Shown: piece after piece, positions 33,521 to 43,830 of the stretch
How positions within the stretch are numbered: the first letter of the stretch is position 1
Layout of the letters: each line of letters starts with the position of its first letter
Origin: JAIBJN01 sp963830885
GTDB lineage: Bacteria > Actinomycetota > Thermoleophilia > Gaiellales > Gaiellaceae
Direction of reading: 5' to 3'
Length of the DNA stretch: 64,000 nt
Assembly: GCA_963830885.1 (NCBI GenBank)
Contig: CAWHOA010000025.1
Span: 10,823 to 74,822 of the forward strand
Notes under the pieces: model-generated
Told to the model about the DNA's origin: nothing
The model's input: the letters and a program-made list of their open reading frames with translations, nothing else
Databases searched by the model: none
Translations under genes and position numbers: made by a program

Positions 33521-35347
33521 ATGACCGCTCACGGATACCCAACCCGGCTCTACTGGTACATCGCCGCCGTCCTCGGCGTCGCTCTGCCGGTGGCCGCCGG
33601 AGCTGTGGTGGGAGTAGCGCTGGATCACCCCGACGTCTCGACAGGCGTCGGGGTGATCCTCTTCTTCGGGCTCGCACTGCTCGCAGACATGAAGCCCGTC
33701 CCGCTCGACATCGAGAACGAGCGCGTCGTCTCGCTCGCGTTCGTCTTCGTCGTGTCGACCCAGATCCTCTTCGGCTGGGAGTACGCCGTCCTCAGCGCGA
33801 TCCTCGGCGTGCTCGTCTCGCAGATGGTCGAGCGCCGGCCGTTCGTGCGCTCGGTCTTCAACGCGGCGGTCTACGGGCTGGCCGCGTTCGCCTCGGCGAT
33901 TCCCGTCTTCCTGCTCGGCGACTCGGGCGGGCTCGGGATGATCACCTTCTTCGCCTTCGCCGGCGGCGGCGCCTACGTCATCGTCAACGTCGTCCTCGTC
34001 TGCGGCGCGCTCGCCATCCTCTCCGGCCAGCGCTTCCTGCCGCTGACCCGCGAGAACCTCCGGCACTCGGGCCCGGCCTTCGTGATCATGGCCTTCCTCG
34101 CCGCCCTGGCGGCTTCGCTCTGGACGACCGACCCGCGTCTCCTCGTCCTCCTCGCCGGCCCGCTCTTCACCCTCACGCTCTACCAGCGCACCGCTCTCTC
34201 CACCCGCGTGGCGACGCGCGACGCGCTCACCGACAGCCTGACCGGGCTGGGCAACCACCGCTCGTACCAGAGCCGCCTGCGCGAGGCGCTCGAGCGGGCG
34301 GAGGAGTCTGGCGGCGAGGTGGCGCTCTGCCTCGTCGACGTGGACGAGTTCAAGGGCTGCAACGACCGCTACGGCCACCCCGTCGGCGACCAGATCCTCG
34401 TGGAGCTGGCGCGCCTGTTCGTCGAGGGCGGCGAGGTCGAGGCGTTCCGCTTCGGCGGCGACGAGTTCGCGCTCCTGGTCGCCCAGAACGAGGAGGACGC
34501 CTACCGCTTCGTCGAGAACCTCCACGACCGGATCGCCGAGACGGAGTTCGCCCACCGCCGGCCCGTGACGATCACGGTCGGCATCGCGTCGTACCCCGGC
34601 TACGCGTCCAGCGCCGACGAGCTCCAGCAGGTCGCCGACGGCGCGCTCTACTGGGCGAAGCGCCACGGCAAGAACCGCTCGTGCGTCTACAGCCCGTCGG
34701 TCGTGCGCATCTACTCGCCGAACGAGCTGGCCGAGATCGCCGAGCGCCAGGCGCGGCTCCGCGCGGCGGAAAACCTCATCCGCATCGTCGACTCGAAGGA
34801 CACGTACACGGGCGAGCACTCCCAGGCCGTGGGCCGGCTCGTGGAGGCGATGGCGCGTGAGCTCGACCTCGACGACGAGACCACCGAGCAGCTCAGGCTC
34901 GCCGGCCTCCTCCATGACCTCGGCAAGATCGCCGTCCCGGACACGCTGCTGAAGAAGCCGGGCTGCCTGGAGCCCGACGAGCGGCGGCTCGTTCGCGCCC
35001 ACGCCCAGTTCGGGCACTCGCTGCTCGAGGGCCTCGGCATCGAGCCGGTCGACTCATGGGTTCTCCATCACCACGAGCACTGGGACGGCTCCGGCTACCC
35101 GAACGGCCTTGCGGGCGAGGAGATCCCCTTCGGCTCGCGCGTGATCCTCGTCGCGGACGCCTACGACGCGATGACCTCGGACCGGACCTACCGGACAGCC
35201 AGCACCGCTACGCAGGCGCTGGCGGAGATCCGCCGGCGAGCAGGCACGCAGTTCGACCCCGCGGTCGTGAGCGCGCTCGAGCGCTGCGTCGTGCGCGGCC
35301 TCGAGGACGCCGGCCCCCAGCTGCCCGCAGTGGCGGACTCGGCCTGA
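33521..35347 (+). CDS. Membrane diguanylate cyclase/HD-GYP phosphodiesterase 2
   Basis: 608 residues from ATG 33521 (TGAGGCAA upstream). An N-terminal region of about seven membrane helices (from LYWYIAAVLGVALPVAAGAV) aligns with that of the first copy. GGDEF domain: LTDSLTGLGNHRSYQ and FRFGGDEFALLV, without an RxxD site. HD-GYP domain: DTYTGEHSQAVGRLV, LLHDLGKIAVP, HHHEHWDGSGYP. All metal-binding and GYP residues are present. It is a probable dual enzyme for c-di-GMP synthesis and breakdown that responds to a membrane or extracellular signal. Its TGA overlaps the ATG of the DUF5317 gene. Confidence 0.93.
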   Translation: MTAHGYPTRLYWYIAAVLGVALPVAAGAVVGVALDHPDVSTGVGVILFFGLALLADMKPVPLDIENERVVSLAFVFVVSTQILFGWEYAVLSAILGVLVSQMVERRPFVRSVFNAAVYGLAAFASAIPVFLLGDSGGLGMITFFAFAGGGAYVIVNVVLVCGALAILSGQRFLPLTRENLRHSGPAFVIMAFLAALAASLWTTDPRLLVLLAGPLFTLTLYQRTALSTRVATRDALTDSLTGLGNHRSYQSRLREALERAEESGGEVALCLVDVDEFKGCNDRYGHPVGDQILVELARLFVEGGEVEAFRFGGDEFALLVAQNEEDAYRFVENLHDRIAETEFAHRRPVTITVGIASYPGYASSADELQQVADGALYWAKRHGKNRSCVYSPSVVRIYSPNELAEIAERQARLRAAENLIRIVDSKDTYTGEHSQAVGRLVEAMARELDLDDETTEQLRLAGLLHDLGKIAVPDTLLKKPGCLEPDERRLVRAHAQFGHSLLEGLGIEPVDSWVLHHHEHWDGSGYPNGLAGEEIPFGSRVILVADAYDAMTSDRTYRTASTATQALAEIRRRAGTQFDPAVVSALERCVVRGLEDAGPQLPAVADSA

Positions 35348-35901
35348 TGGCGCAGCTCCTCCCCATCGCGCTGGCCATCCCGCTCGCGCTCCTCTGCGGC
35401 GGTCGCCTGAGCCGCATCTCCCAGCTCCGGCTGCGCGGGCTGTGGCTCTTCTTCCTCGCCTTCGGGATCCAGGTCGTCGCCTTCCCCTTCGCCTTCCTCC
35501 CGTGGACGACCGGCGAGGACGCGGCCAAGCTGCTCTGGCTCGTCTCCTACGGCTGCCTCCTGGTCGCGGCGGTGCTCAACCGGCGCATCGTCGGCGCGCA
35601 AGTCGTCGCCCTCGGGATGGCGCTGAACCTCGTCGCCATCCTCTCCAACGGCGGCCGCATGCCGGCCACGCCGGAGGCGATGGCGGCCGCCGGGCTCGAC
35701 TTCGACGTCATGCACAACAGCGTGGCGGCCGCCGACCCGAACGTCCCCTGGCTCGTAGACCGCTTCGCCGCGCCCGAGTGGGTGCCGCTCACGAACGTCT
35801 TCTCGGTCGGCGACGTCGTCATCGCGATCGGCGCCTTCCTGCTCGTCTTCGCGGCCACGGGCGCCAGGCTGCCGCTGCGCCGCCTCCAGCCGTCGGGCTA
35901 A
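35347..35901 (+). CDS. DUF5317 family membrane protein
   Basis: 184 residues with about five membrane helices. The conserved SNGGRMPATPEAM and the C-terminal VFSVGDVVIAIGAFLL are the hallmarks of DUF5317, a family found mainly in Actinomycetota and Firmicutes with no known role. It overlaps the end of the second GGDEF-HD-GYP gene (TGATG), so it is translationally coupled to it and probably belongs to the same signalling unit. Confidence 0.85.
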   Translation: MAQLLPIALAIPLALLCGGRLSRISQLRLRGLWLFFLAFGIQVVAFPFAFLPWTTGEDAAKLLWLVSYGCLLVAAVLNRRIVGAQVVALGMALNLVAILSNGGRMPATPEAMAAAGLDFDVMHNSVAAADPNVPWLVDRFAAPEWVPLTNVFSVGDVVIAIGAFLLVFAATGARLPLRRLQPSG

Positions 35902-35917
35902 GAACTATCCTCGTTGT

Positions 35918-37639
35918 ATGCGGCGGGGAGGAACGACGCTCGTCGTGCTCGTCGTCGCGGCGATCGCGCTCGCCGCGAGCATCGACGCGCTGCGCGGGGA
36001 GAGCGAGCCGACCGCCGAGCGCGGGCCGCCGCCGGCGCCGCAAACGACGACGCCGGACGATCCGGCGGAGGCGCCGGCTCTGGCCGGCCAGCTCAGCGGG
36101 ACGCTCTACTTCACCGACGAGACCTGCAAGCTCCGGGCGATCGCGCTGCTGGAGGACGGACCGGCCGCCGACCCGCCCAACTGGGACGAGTGCCGCTTCG
36201 TCCTCTCGCCGGACGGGCGGCGGGTCTCCGGGGCCGGCACCGGCTGGGCTCCGCACGGGGGCGCGCTCCAGGGCCGACTCTTCCAGTCGGCCGACGGGAC
36301 GATCCAGGTGTCGGATGACGAAGGCCCGGTGGGCGAGGCGTTCGCCGGCACGGCCCCCGCCTGGATGCCGGACGGGACGCTGACGTACTTCGCGGACGGG
36401 GCGGTGCGGGAGTGGCCGAGCGGCGACGTCGTCCTCTCGCAGCGCGCACTTCTCCGGTCTGCCCGCGCGGCGATGCCCTTCGAGGGCGCTCTCGAGGCCA
36501 TCTTGCTGCGTGAGGCCGCGTGGCTTGACGATCGCCGGCTCGCGGCCATCGTCGCCACCCAGGTTGACGGCGCGCCGGCCGGCGACCTGCTTGCGGTCTA
36601 CGACGCCCACAGCCTGGCGATCTTCAGACGCTGGGAGCCGCGAGCCCTGACCGACCTCCGCGTCAGCCCGCGAGGCACCTACGCCGCCGCGAGAGCCGGC
36701 TCGGACGGGCTGGAGCTCCTGGACACGTCCGGCCTCGAGGTCGAGCTACCTGCAATCGAGGGGTACCGCGCGATCGCCTGGTCGCCCGACGACCGTTGGG
36801 CCGCAGTCGCCGCGGACGGAGGAGTCTTCGTCTTCCAGCCCGGCGCTTCGGGCCGGCCCGAGCTCGAGCTCGCCCTGGACGCCCGCGACCTCGACTGGCG
36901 CGGGGACGTTGAGCCGGAGGCGGTCGCTCGTGCGGCCGACACCCGCGAGGCATCGGCAATGCTGACCGCGGCCGGTGCGAACGGACGCCTGCTTGTCACC
37001 CGGCCCGAAGGCGGAGGCTGCAGGCTGCGCGGAGTCCAGATCCCGAGTCTCGCGTGGGCGCCGACGCCGCCTGACCTCGAGAGCCCGTGCCGCTTCACGG
37101 TCACCTCCGGCGCCTGCAGGGATCTCCACTGCGCGTTCGCGCCGGCGGCCGACGGGAGCCCGACCTTCGTGAGCGGCGGCGAGCTGTTCGCCGGCCGGCC
37201 CGACGGTCGAGCCGAGCTGCTCGTGTCCGCGGCCGACCTGGAGCGGATCCTGGGCCGACCGGCCGCCTTGGAAGAGGTCGCTTGGGTCGATGACGAACGC
37301 TTCTGGGCGGTCGTCCGCACGGGTGAGACAGCGACGGTGGCCCTCATGACGGCGGACGGCCTCGTCGGGTCGCCCTGGTTCGGCGCGCCGTCGGTCTCCC
37401 GCCTGCGACTCAGCTCCAGCGGCATGGCCGCCGTCAGCTCCGACCGCGGCGTCGTCTTCTTCGACAGCGACGGCGGCCGCGCGCTGACCTTCACGAACGG
37501 GCGCGACGTGACGTGGGCTCCGGGCGGAGACATCGCCGCCGTCTCGACGCCGCGTGAGGTGATCTTCGTCGAGCCCGGTTCCGGCGCGCGCGCGACGCTC
37601 CCCCTCGCGGTCAGGGACCTGGCCTGGGTGAGTCCCTGA
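35918..37639 (+). CDS. Membrane-anchored beta-propeller (WD40/TolB-like) protein
   Basis: 573 residues with an N-terminal membrane helix (LVVLVVAAIALAASI) and a Pro/Thr-rich linker. The body repeats short blades such as CRFVLSPDGRRVSG, DLRVSPRGTYAAAR, AIAWSPDDRWAAVAA, RLRLSSSGMAAVSS and DVTWAPGGDIAAVS, as in WD40-like PD40/TolB propellers. It probably faces outward. TATCCT lies exactly 6 nt before the ATG and no ribosome-binding site is seen. Its last 29 nt overlap the convergent sigma-factor gene. Binding partner unknown. Confidence 0.75.
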   Translation: MRRGGTTLVVLVVAAIALAASIDALRGESEPTAERGPPPAPQTTTPDDPAEAPALAGQLSGTLYFTDETCKLRAIALLEDGPAADPPNWDECRFVLSPDGRRVSGAGTGWAPHGGALQGRLFQSADGTIQVSDDEGPVGEAFAGTAPAWMPDGTLTYFADGAVREWPSGDVVLSQRALLRSARAAMPFEGALEAILLREAAWLDDRRLAAIVATQVDGAPAGDLLAVYDAHSLAIFRRWEPRALTDLRVSPRGTYAAARAGSDGLELLDTSGLEVELPAIEGYRAIAWSPDDRWAAVAADGGVFVFQPGASGRPELELALDARDLDWRGDVEPEAVARAADTREASAMLTAAGANGRLLVTRPEGGGCRLRGVQIPSLAWAPTPPDLESPCRFTVTSGACRDLHCAFAPAADGSPTFVSGGELFAGRPDGRAELLVSAADLERILGRPAALEEVAWVDDERFWAVVRTGETATVALMTADGLVGSPWFGAPSVSRLRLSSSGMAAVSSDRGVVFFDSDGGRALTFTNGRDVTWAPGGDIAAVSTPREVIFVEPGSGARATLPLAVRDLAWVSP

Positions 37640-38861
37640 CGCCGACTTCGCCGAGGCGCCGCTCGAGGAAGGCGCGCTCGGCAGGCTGCCGCGCGAGGTC
37701 GAGCGCCGCCGCATAGGCCGCCGCTGCCTCCTCGTCACGCCCGAGCCGGCGGAGGAGATCGGCGCGCGCCGCGTGGAGCAGGTGGTAGCCGGCGAGCTCG
37801 TCATCCAGACCGGCCATGAGCTCGAGGCCGCGCTCCTCGCCCTCGGCCATCGCCACCGCGGCCGCGCGGTTCAGCTCAACGACCGGCCCCGGCGCCACGC
37901 GCGCGAGGAGGTCGTAGAGCGCGGCGATTCGCGCCCAGTCCGTCGCCTCGGGTGTCGCCGCCCGCGCGTGCTCGGCGGCGATCGCCGCCTGGAGCGCGTA
38001 TGGCCCTGGCGGCAGGCGCTCGACCAGCTCGAGGCCCTCGGCGATCTGCTCCCGGTCCCACTCCCGGCGATCCTGCTCGTCGAGGAGCACGAGCTCCCCG
38101 CCCGGTCCGGTGCGCGCGTCGCGCCGCGAGTCCTGGAGGAGCATGAGCGCGAGCAGGCCGGCGACCTCCGGCTCGTCCGGCATCAGCGTGCCGAGGACGC
38201 GTGTCAGCCGTATCGCTTCGGCGCAGAGCTCCCGCCGCACGAGCGCCTCGCCCGAGGTCGCTGCGTAGCCCTCGTTGAAGATGAGATACAGCGCAGCGAG
38301 CACGGAGCCGAGCCGGTCCGGCAGCTCGTGGTCGGGCGGCACGACGTAGGGGATGCGCGCGTCGCGGATCTTCCGCTTGGCGCGCACCAGACGCTGCTGC
38401 ATCGCCGGCTCCGACGTGAGGAAGGCGTGCGCGATCTCCGGCGTGCTCAGGCCGCCGAGGGTTCTGAGCGTGAGCGCGACACGTGCCTCGGGCGCGAGCG
38501 CCGGATGACAGCAGGTGAAGATCAGGCGCAGCCGGTCGTCCGGGATGGTGCTGTCGTCCACCTCGTCCACCTCGTCCTCCTCGTACGGCGGCGCGAGCGC
38601 TTCGAGCTCCTGCACCTTGTCCTCGAGCCGGCGAGCCCGGCGGAGGCGGTCGATCGCTTTGTTCCGCGCGGTGGTCGTTATCCACGCGGCCGGGTTGCGG
38701 GGCAGGCCACGAGTCGGCCAGACCTCGAGGGCGACGAGGAAGGCGTCCTGCACCGCCTCCTCGGCGAGGTCGAAGTCGCCGAGCACGCGGATGAGCGCCG
38801 CGACCGCCCGTCCCGACTCCTCTCGGAACAGGCGGTCGACGGCCTCGTCCGGGGCGCCTAC
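37611..38861 (-). CDS. ECF42-like RNA polymerase sigma factor with TPR-like C-terminal extension
   Basis: About 416 residues. Region 2 (AALIRVLGDFDLAEEAVQDAFLVALEVWP, NPAAWITTTARNKAIDRLR) and region 4 (LTLRTLGGLSTPEIAHAFL) are clear. The long C-terminal part (LYLIFNEGYAATSGE ... PGPVVELNRAAAVAMAEG) is the helical extension of the ECF42 group, whose genes neighbour YCII/DGPF proteins as here. The start is problematic: the expected position reads GTA (38861-38859), overlapping the YCII stop as GTAG; no ATG, GTG or TTG lies nearby, and the next GTG (38786) would cut into region 2. A substitution from GTG or use of a non-standard start is possible. Confidence 0.85.
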   Translation of the reverse strand, partial: VGAPDEAVDRLFREESGRAVAALIRVLGDFDLAEEAVQDAFLVALEVWPTRGLPRNPAAWITTTARNKAIDRLRRARRLEDKVQELEALAPPYEEDEVDEVDDSTIPDDRLRLIFTCCHPALAPEARVALTLRTLGGLSTPEIAHAFLTSEPAMQQRLVRAKRKIRDARIPYVVPPDHELPDRLGSVLAALYLIFNEGYAATSGEALVRRELCAEAIRLTRVLGTLMPDEPEVAGLLALMLLQDSRRDARTGPGGELVLLDEQDRREWDREQIAEGLELVERLPPGPYALQAAIAAEHARAATPEATDWARIAALYDLLARVAPGPVVELNRAAAVAMAEGEERGLELMAGLDDELAGYHLLHAARADLLRRLGRDEEAAAAYAAALDLARQPAERAFLERRLGEVGVRDSPRPGP

Positions 38862-39253
38862 CGCGCCGCCTCCGCCGCGTGCGTGTGCTCGGCCGATCCG
38901 CGCGCCTCGTAGTCCATCACGGGCCGGACCTCGACCTTGCCGCCCGGCATGGGGATCTTCTTGGCCCAGGCGATCGCCTCGTCGAGGTTCTCGCACTCGA
39001 GCAGGTAGAACCCGCCGAGCTGCTCCTTCGTCTCGGCGAAAGGCCCGTCGGTGACGATCTGGTCGCCGCTCGGCTGGATCTGGACGGTCGTCGCGAGCGC
39101 GGTGGGCTCCAGGCCCTCGCCGCCGAGGAACGCGCCGGCGTCCTTCACCTCGGTCGTGTAGGCGTCCCACTGCCTCATGCCCTCCCGAAGCTCCTCGGGC
39201 GAGCGCTCGGCGACCCGGGTCTCGTCGTGGTAGAGCGAAAGCAAGTACTTCAT
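38858..39253 (-). CDS. YCII/DGPF domain protein
   Basis: 131 residues. MKYLLSLYHDE and the diagnostic DGPFAETKEQLGGFYLLE, followed by EAIAWAKKIPMPGGKVEVRPV, define the DGPF branch of YCII-related proteins. A good ribosome-binding site (GAGAGGAG) precedes the ATG. These genes are standard companions of ECF42 sigma factors and are often their targets. A role in oxidative or membrane stress is suggested for the family but not proved. The stop overlaps the apparent beginning of the sigma-factor gene. Confidence 0.92.
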   Translation of the reverse strand: MKYLLSLYHDETRVAERSPEELREGMRQWDAYTTEVKDAGAFLGGEGLEPTALATTVQIQPSGDQIVTDGPFAETKEQLGGFYLLECENLDEAIAWAKKIPMPGGKVEVRPVMDYEARGSAEHTHAAEAAR

Positions 39254-39341
39254 GGTGTGCTCCTCTCGTCGTCCGCGGCGCCGTTTTCGCCGCTTCATCA
39301 TGACGACGAACGGGCCTGGAGCAGATCGACAGGTCTCGTCC

Positions 39342-40913
39342 TCAAAGAGGAATGTTGCCGTGCTTGCGCGGCGGGCGCTTCTCGCGCTTGGTCAGCGCGG
39401 TGGCGACCGCGTCGCAGAGCACCGCGCGCGTGCGCCGCGGTTCGATCACGTCGTCGACGTAGCCGCGCTCGGCGGCCGTGTACGGATTGGCGAACTGCGC
39501 CCTGTAGTCGGCGATCAGCTCCGCGCGCCGGGCCTCGGGATCCTCGGCCTCCTCCAGCTCCTTGCGGAAGACGATGTTGACTGCGCCCTCGGGCCCCATG
39601 ACCGCGACCTCGGCGGTCGGCCAGGCGAAGTTGAAGTCGGCGCGGATGTGCTTGGAGCTCATCACGTCGTAGGCGCCGCCGTAGGCCTTGCGGGTGATCA
39701 GCGCGATCTTGGGCACGGTCGCCTCCGAGTAGGCGTACAGGAGCTTCGCGCCGTGGCGGATGATCCCGCCCCACTCCTGCGCCGTCCCCGGCAGGAAGCC
39801 CGGGACGTCCACGAACGTGACGAGCGGGAGGTTGAAGGCGTCGCACGTGCGGACGAAGCGCGCGGCCTTCACGGAGGAGTCGATGTCGAGCGTGCCCGCG
39901 AGCGCCTTCGGGTTGTTGCCGACGATCCCGACCGGGTGGCCGCCGAGGCGCGCGAAGCCGACGACGATGTTCTCGGCCCAGAGCTGGTGCACCTCGAGAA
40001 ACTCACCGTCGTCCACGACGCGCCCGATCACGTCGCGCATGTCGTACGGCTTCGTCGGCTCGTCCGGGATGAACGCGTCGAGCTCGGGGTCCTCGCGATC
40101 CGGCGGGTCGGCCGGGGCGAAGTACGGCGGCGGGTCGACGTTGTTCTGCGGCAGGAACGAGAGCAGGTAGCGCGCGTCCTCGAGGCAGCTCTCCTCGTCG
40201 TCCGCGGCAAAGTGGGCCACGCCGGATTTCGACGCGTGCGTGAGCGCGCCGCCGAGCTCCTCGAAGGTGACCTCCTCGCCCGTAACGGTCTTCACGACCT
40301 CGGGGCCGGTGATGAACATGTAGGAGGTCTCCTTGACCATGAGCACGAAGTCGGTCATCGCCGGCGAGTAGACGGCCCCGCCGGCGCACGGGCCCATGAC
40401 CAGGCTGATCTGCGGGATGACTCCGGAGGCCTGGACGTTGCGCCAGAAGATCTCTGCGTAGCCGCCGAGGGAGACGACGCCCTCCTGGATGCGCGCGCCG
40501 CCCGAGTCGTTGATCCCGATCAGCGGGCAGCCCAGCTTGAGGGCGAGGTCCATGACCTTGCAGATCTTCTCGGCGAAGGCCTCGGAGAGCGTGCCGCCGA
40601 AGACGGTGAAGTCCTGCGAGAAGACAAAGACCTTCCGGCCGAAGATCGTCCCGTAACCGGTGACGACGGCGTCGCCCCAGGGCCGCTTGTCCATCATCCC
40701 GAAGTGCGGGTTGCGGTGGCGAACGTAGCGGTCGAGCTCGACGAAGCTGCCCGGGTCGAGGAGCTTCTCGAGCCGCTCGCGCGCGAGCAGCTTGCCGCGC
40801 TCGCGCTGGCGCTCGACGGCGCGTTCGTCCCCGGAGTGGAGGGCCTCTTCGCGCAACCGCTGGAGCGCTGCAAGCTTCGCCTCGGTGGACCGGAGGTCCT
40901 CGGCCTTCGCCAT
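39342..40913 (-). CDS. pccB: Acyl-CoA (propionyl-CoA/acetyl-CoA) carboxylase carboxyltransferase subunit
   Basis: 523 residues, the size of biotin-dependent acyl-CoA carboxyltransferase beta subunits. N-terminal half: FGGTLSEAFAEKICKVMDLAL, NDSGGARIQEGVVSLGGYAEIF, and the oxyanion loop GPCAGGAVYSPA. C-terminal half: FVDVPGFLPGTAQEWGGIIRHGAKLLYAY and RKAYGGAYDVMSSKH (each motif quoted in part). It moves the carboxyl group from biotin to propionyl- or acetyl-CoA. With methylmalonyl-CoA mutase close by, propionyl-CoA is the likely substrate. The biotin-bearing partner could be the gene at 25296. Confidence 0.93.
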   Translation of the reverse strand: MAKAEDLRSTEAKLAALQRLREEALHSGDERAVERQRERGKLLARERLEKLLDPGSFVELDRYVRHRNPHFGMMDKRPWGDAVVTGYGTIFGRKVFVFSQDFTVFGGTLSEAFAEKICKVMDLALKLGCPLIGINDSGGARIQEGVVSLGGYAEIFWRNVQASGVIPQISLVMGPCAGGAVYSPAMTDFVLMVKETSYMFITGPEVVKTVTGEEVTFEELGGALTHASKSGVAHFAADDEESCLEDARYLLSFLPQNNVDPPPYFAPADPPDREDPELDAFIPDEPTKPYDMRDVIGRVVDDGEFLEVHQLWAENIVVGFARLGGHPVGIVGNNPKALAGTLDIDSSVKAARFVRTCDAFNLPLVTFVDVPGFLPGTAQEWGGIIRHGAKLLYAYSEATVPKIALITRKAYGGAYDVMSSKHIRADFNFAWPTAEVAVMGPEGAVNIVFRKELEEAEDPEARRAELIADYRAQFANPYTAAERGYVDDVIEPRRTRAVLCDAVATALTKREKRPPRKHGNIPL

Positions 40914-41057
40914 GCGCGGAGCTTACTTCGGCTTGACACGGAATCGACACATCCCGTGCAACACCGGTGCGCCTTTTCTCGTTACGGTTGCAGCGGAGGG
41001 AGGTCAGCGGCCGGCCCCTCCACGCGTGCGCGTGTGACTTACCCCGCAGCCGCCGGG

Positions 41058-41540
41058 CTACGCGTCGAGCTCCTCGCCGAGCAGCGCGTACATGTACACG
41101 TCTCGCCGGGTGCCCTTCAGCTCGACGTAGGAGCGAAGCAGTGCCTCACGGCGGAACCCCGCCTTCTCGGCAACGCGCTGGGAGGCACGGTTCTCCGGCT
41201 CGGTGAGCAGCTGGACACGAGCGACTCCGAGCTCGGCGAAGGCCCACCGGGAAAGGAGAATGAGAGCCCGCGTGGCGACACCCCGGCCGCGCGCCTCGCG
41301 CTTGACCCAGTACCCGAGCTGGACGTTGTCCGCGACCCACCACCAGCTGATCGTGCCGAGAAATTCCTCGGTGCCGGCGTCGACGATCGCCGAGACGTCC
41401 GACGCCCTGCTGAGGAAGTCTCTGGCGTCCGCTTCCCCGTACGGCGACGGCACGCGGGTCCACCGGGGGATCTCGGGATCCTGGCAGGCGGCCACCACGG
41501 CCGGGATGTCGGCCTCCGTGATCGGCCGGAGCGCGATAAT
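41058..41540 (-). CDS. GNAT acetyltransferase (RimJ/RimL-like), start codon unclear
   Basis: A GNAT domain with QLGYWVKREARGRGVATRAL (acetyl-CoA loop) and EPENRASQRVAEKAGFRREA, typical of RimJ/RimL-type N-terminal or small-molecule acetyltransferases. The first strand of the fold, IALRPITEADIPAVVAAC, lies upstream of the first GTG (41498) and in frame, but between the mutase stop and this strand there is no ATG, GTG or TTG. An ATT at 41540 follows GAGGACGGGG and would give 160 residues; from GTG 41498 the protein loses beta-strand 1. It directly follows the mutase gene, 15 nt away. Confidence 0.72.
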   Translation of the reverse strand: MIALRPITEADIPAVVAACQDPEIPRWTRVPSPYGEADARDFLSRASDVSAIVDAGTEEFLGTISWWWVADNVQLGYWVKREARGRGVATRALILLSRWAFAELGVARVQLLTEPENRASQRVAEKAGFRREALLRSYVELKGTRRDVYMYALLGEELDA

Positions 41541-41555
41541 CCCCGTCCTCGAGTC

Positions 41556-43139
<1,584 letters not shown>

Positions 43140-43196
43140 GCGGTGATCCTACTTCCGGGGGATGAGACGGGCCCGGCGGGGGCCGATGCACTCGGC

Positions 43197-43821
43197 ATGG
43201 ACGATGGCGGCGACCTGCGGCTGTCCGAGATCGTCGCGGCGCTCTCGTACGCGCTCGACATCACCGACGGCCAGCCGGCGGACAGGCACGGGCAGCTGGT
43301 TCGACCCCAAACTCGTGCGCGTCCTCGCCACCCTGCGCGAGGACGGGCGCTTCTGGGCCTCGCTGGGCGGGAACGCGCGGGCGCACGTCGTGGCGCTCGA
43401 GCCGGCCGAGCGGCTCGTCCTCGCCGACGGGGCGCGCCCTCGACGGGATCGCCGAGGCCTTCGCGAGCGTGATCGACGCCAAGTCCCCGTACACCTACCG
43501 CCACTCCGAGCGCGTGGCCGAGATCGCGGTCTCGACCGGGACGGCGCTCGGGCTCGCCCCGGCAGCGCTCCGCGACCTTCGCCGCGCCGCGCTCCTGACA
43601 GGTTCGACCGCGTTAGCCTGCGCGGCGAAGTCCTCGGACAGAGCGCACGCATTCTCGCCGTCGCGGACATCTTCGAGGCGATGACCGCCGAGCGGCCGTA
43701 CCGCGCGGCGATGCCCGCGGAGCAGGCGCTCGCGCTCATGCGGGACGACGTCGGCACGAAGCTCTGCCCGGATGCGTTCGCCGCCCTCTCGGGCGCGCTG
43801 CCGGCTCAGCTCGCTGCGTAA
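43197..43821 (+). pseudogene. HD-GYP-type phosphohydrolase remnant
   Basis: Pieces of one protein lie in three frames: MDDGGDLRLSEIVAALSYAL, then WFDPKLVRVLATLREDGRFW, then EAFASVIDAKSPYTYRHSER up to LRDLRRAALL, then ARILAVADIFEAMTAERPYR to the end. The part that should hold the HD pair, HHE and GYP motifs is missing between RRAALL and RVSLRGEVLG, and another block is lost after GQPADR. Frame changes plus internal deletions in the catalytic core show a dead gene rather than a sequencing slip. It is divergent from the mutase and precedes the MoaD-MoaE gene. Confidence 0.8.
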
Positions 43822-43830
43822 CCTGTCGGT

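Noticed and set aside
40914..41057. Small plus-strand gene or promoter in the 144-bp gap (TTGACA at 40934)
   Set aside because: The TTGACA has no convincing -10 partner and the open frames there have no start signal or family pattern.
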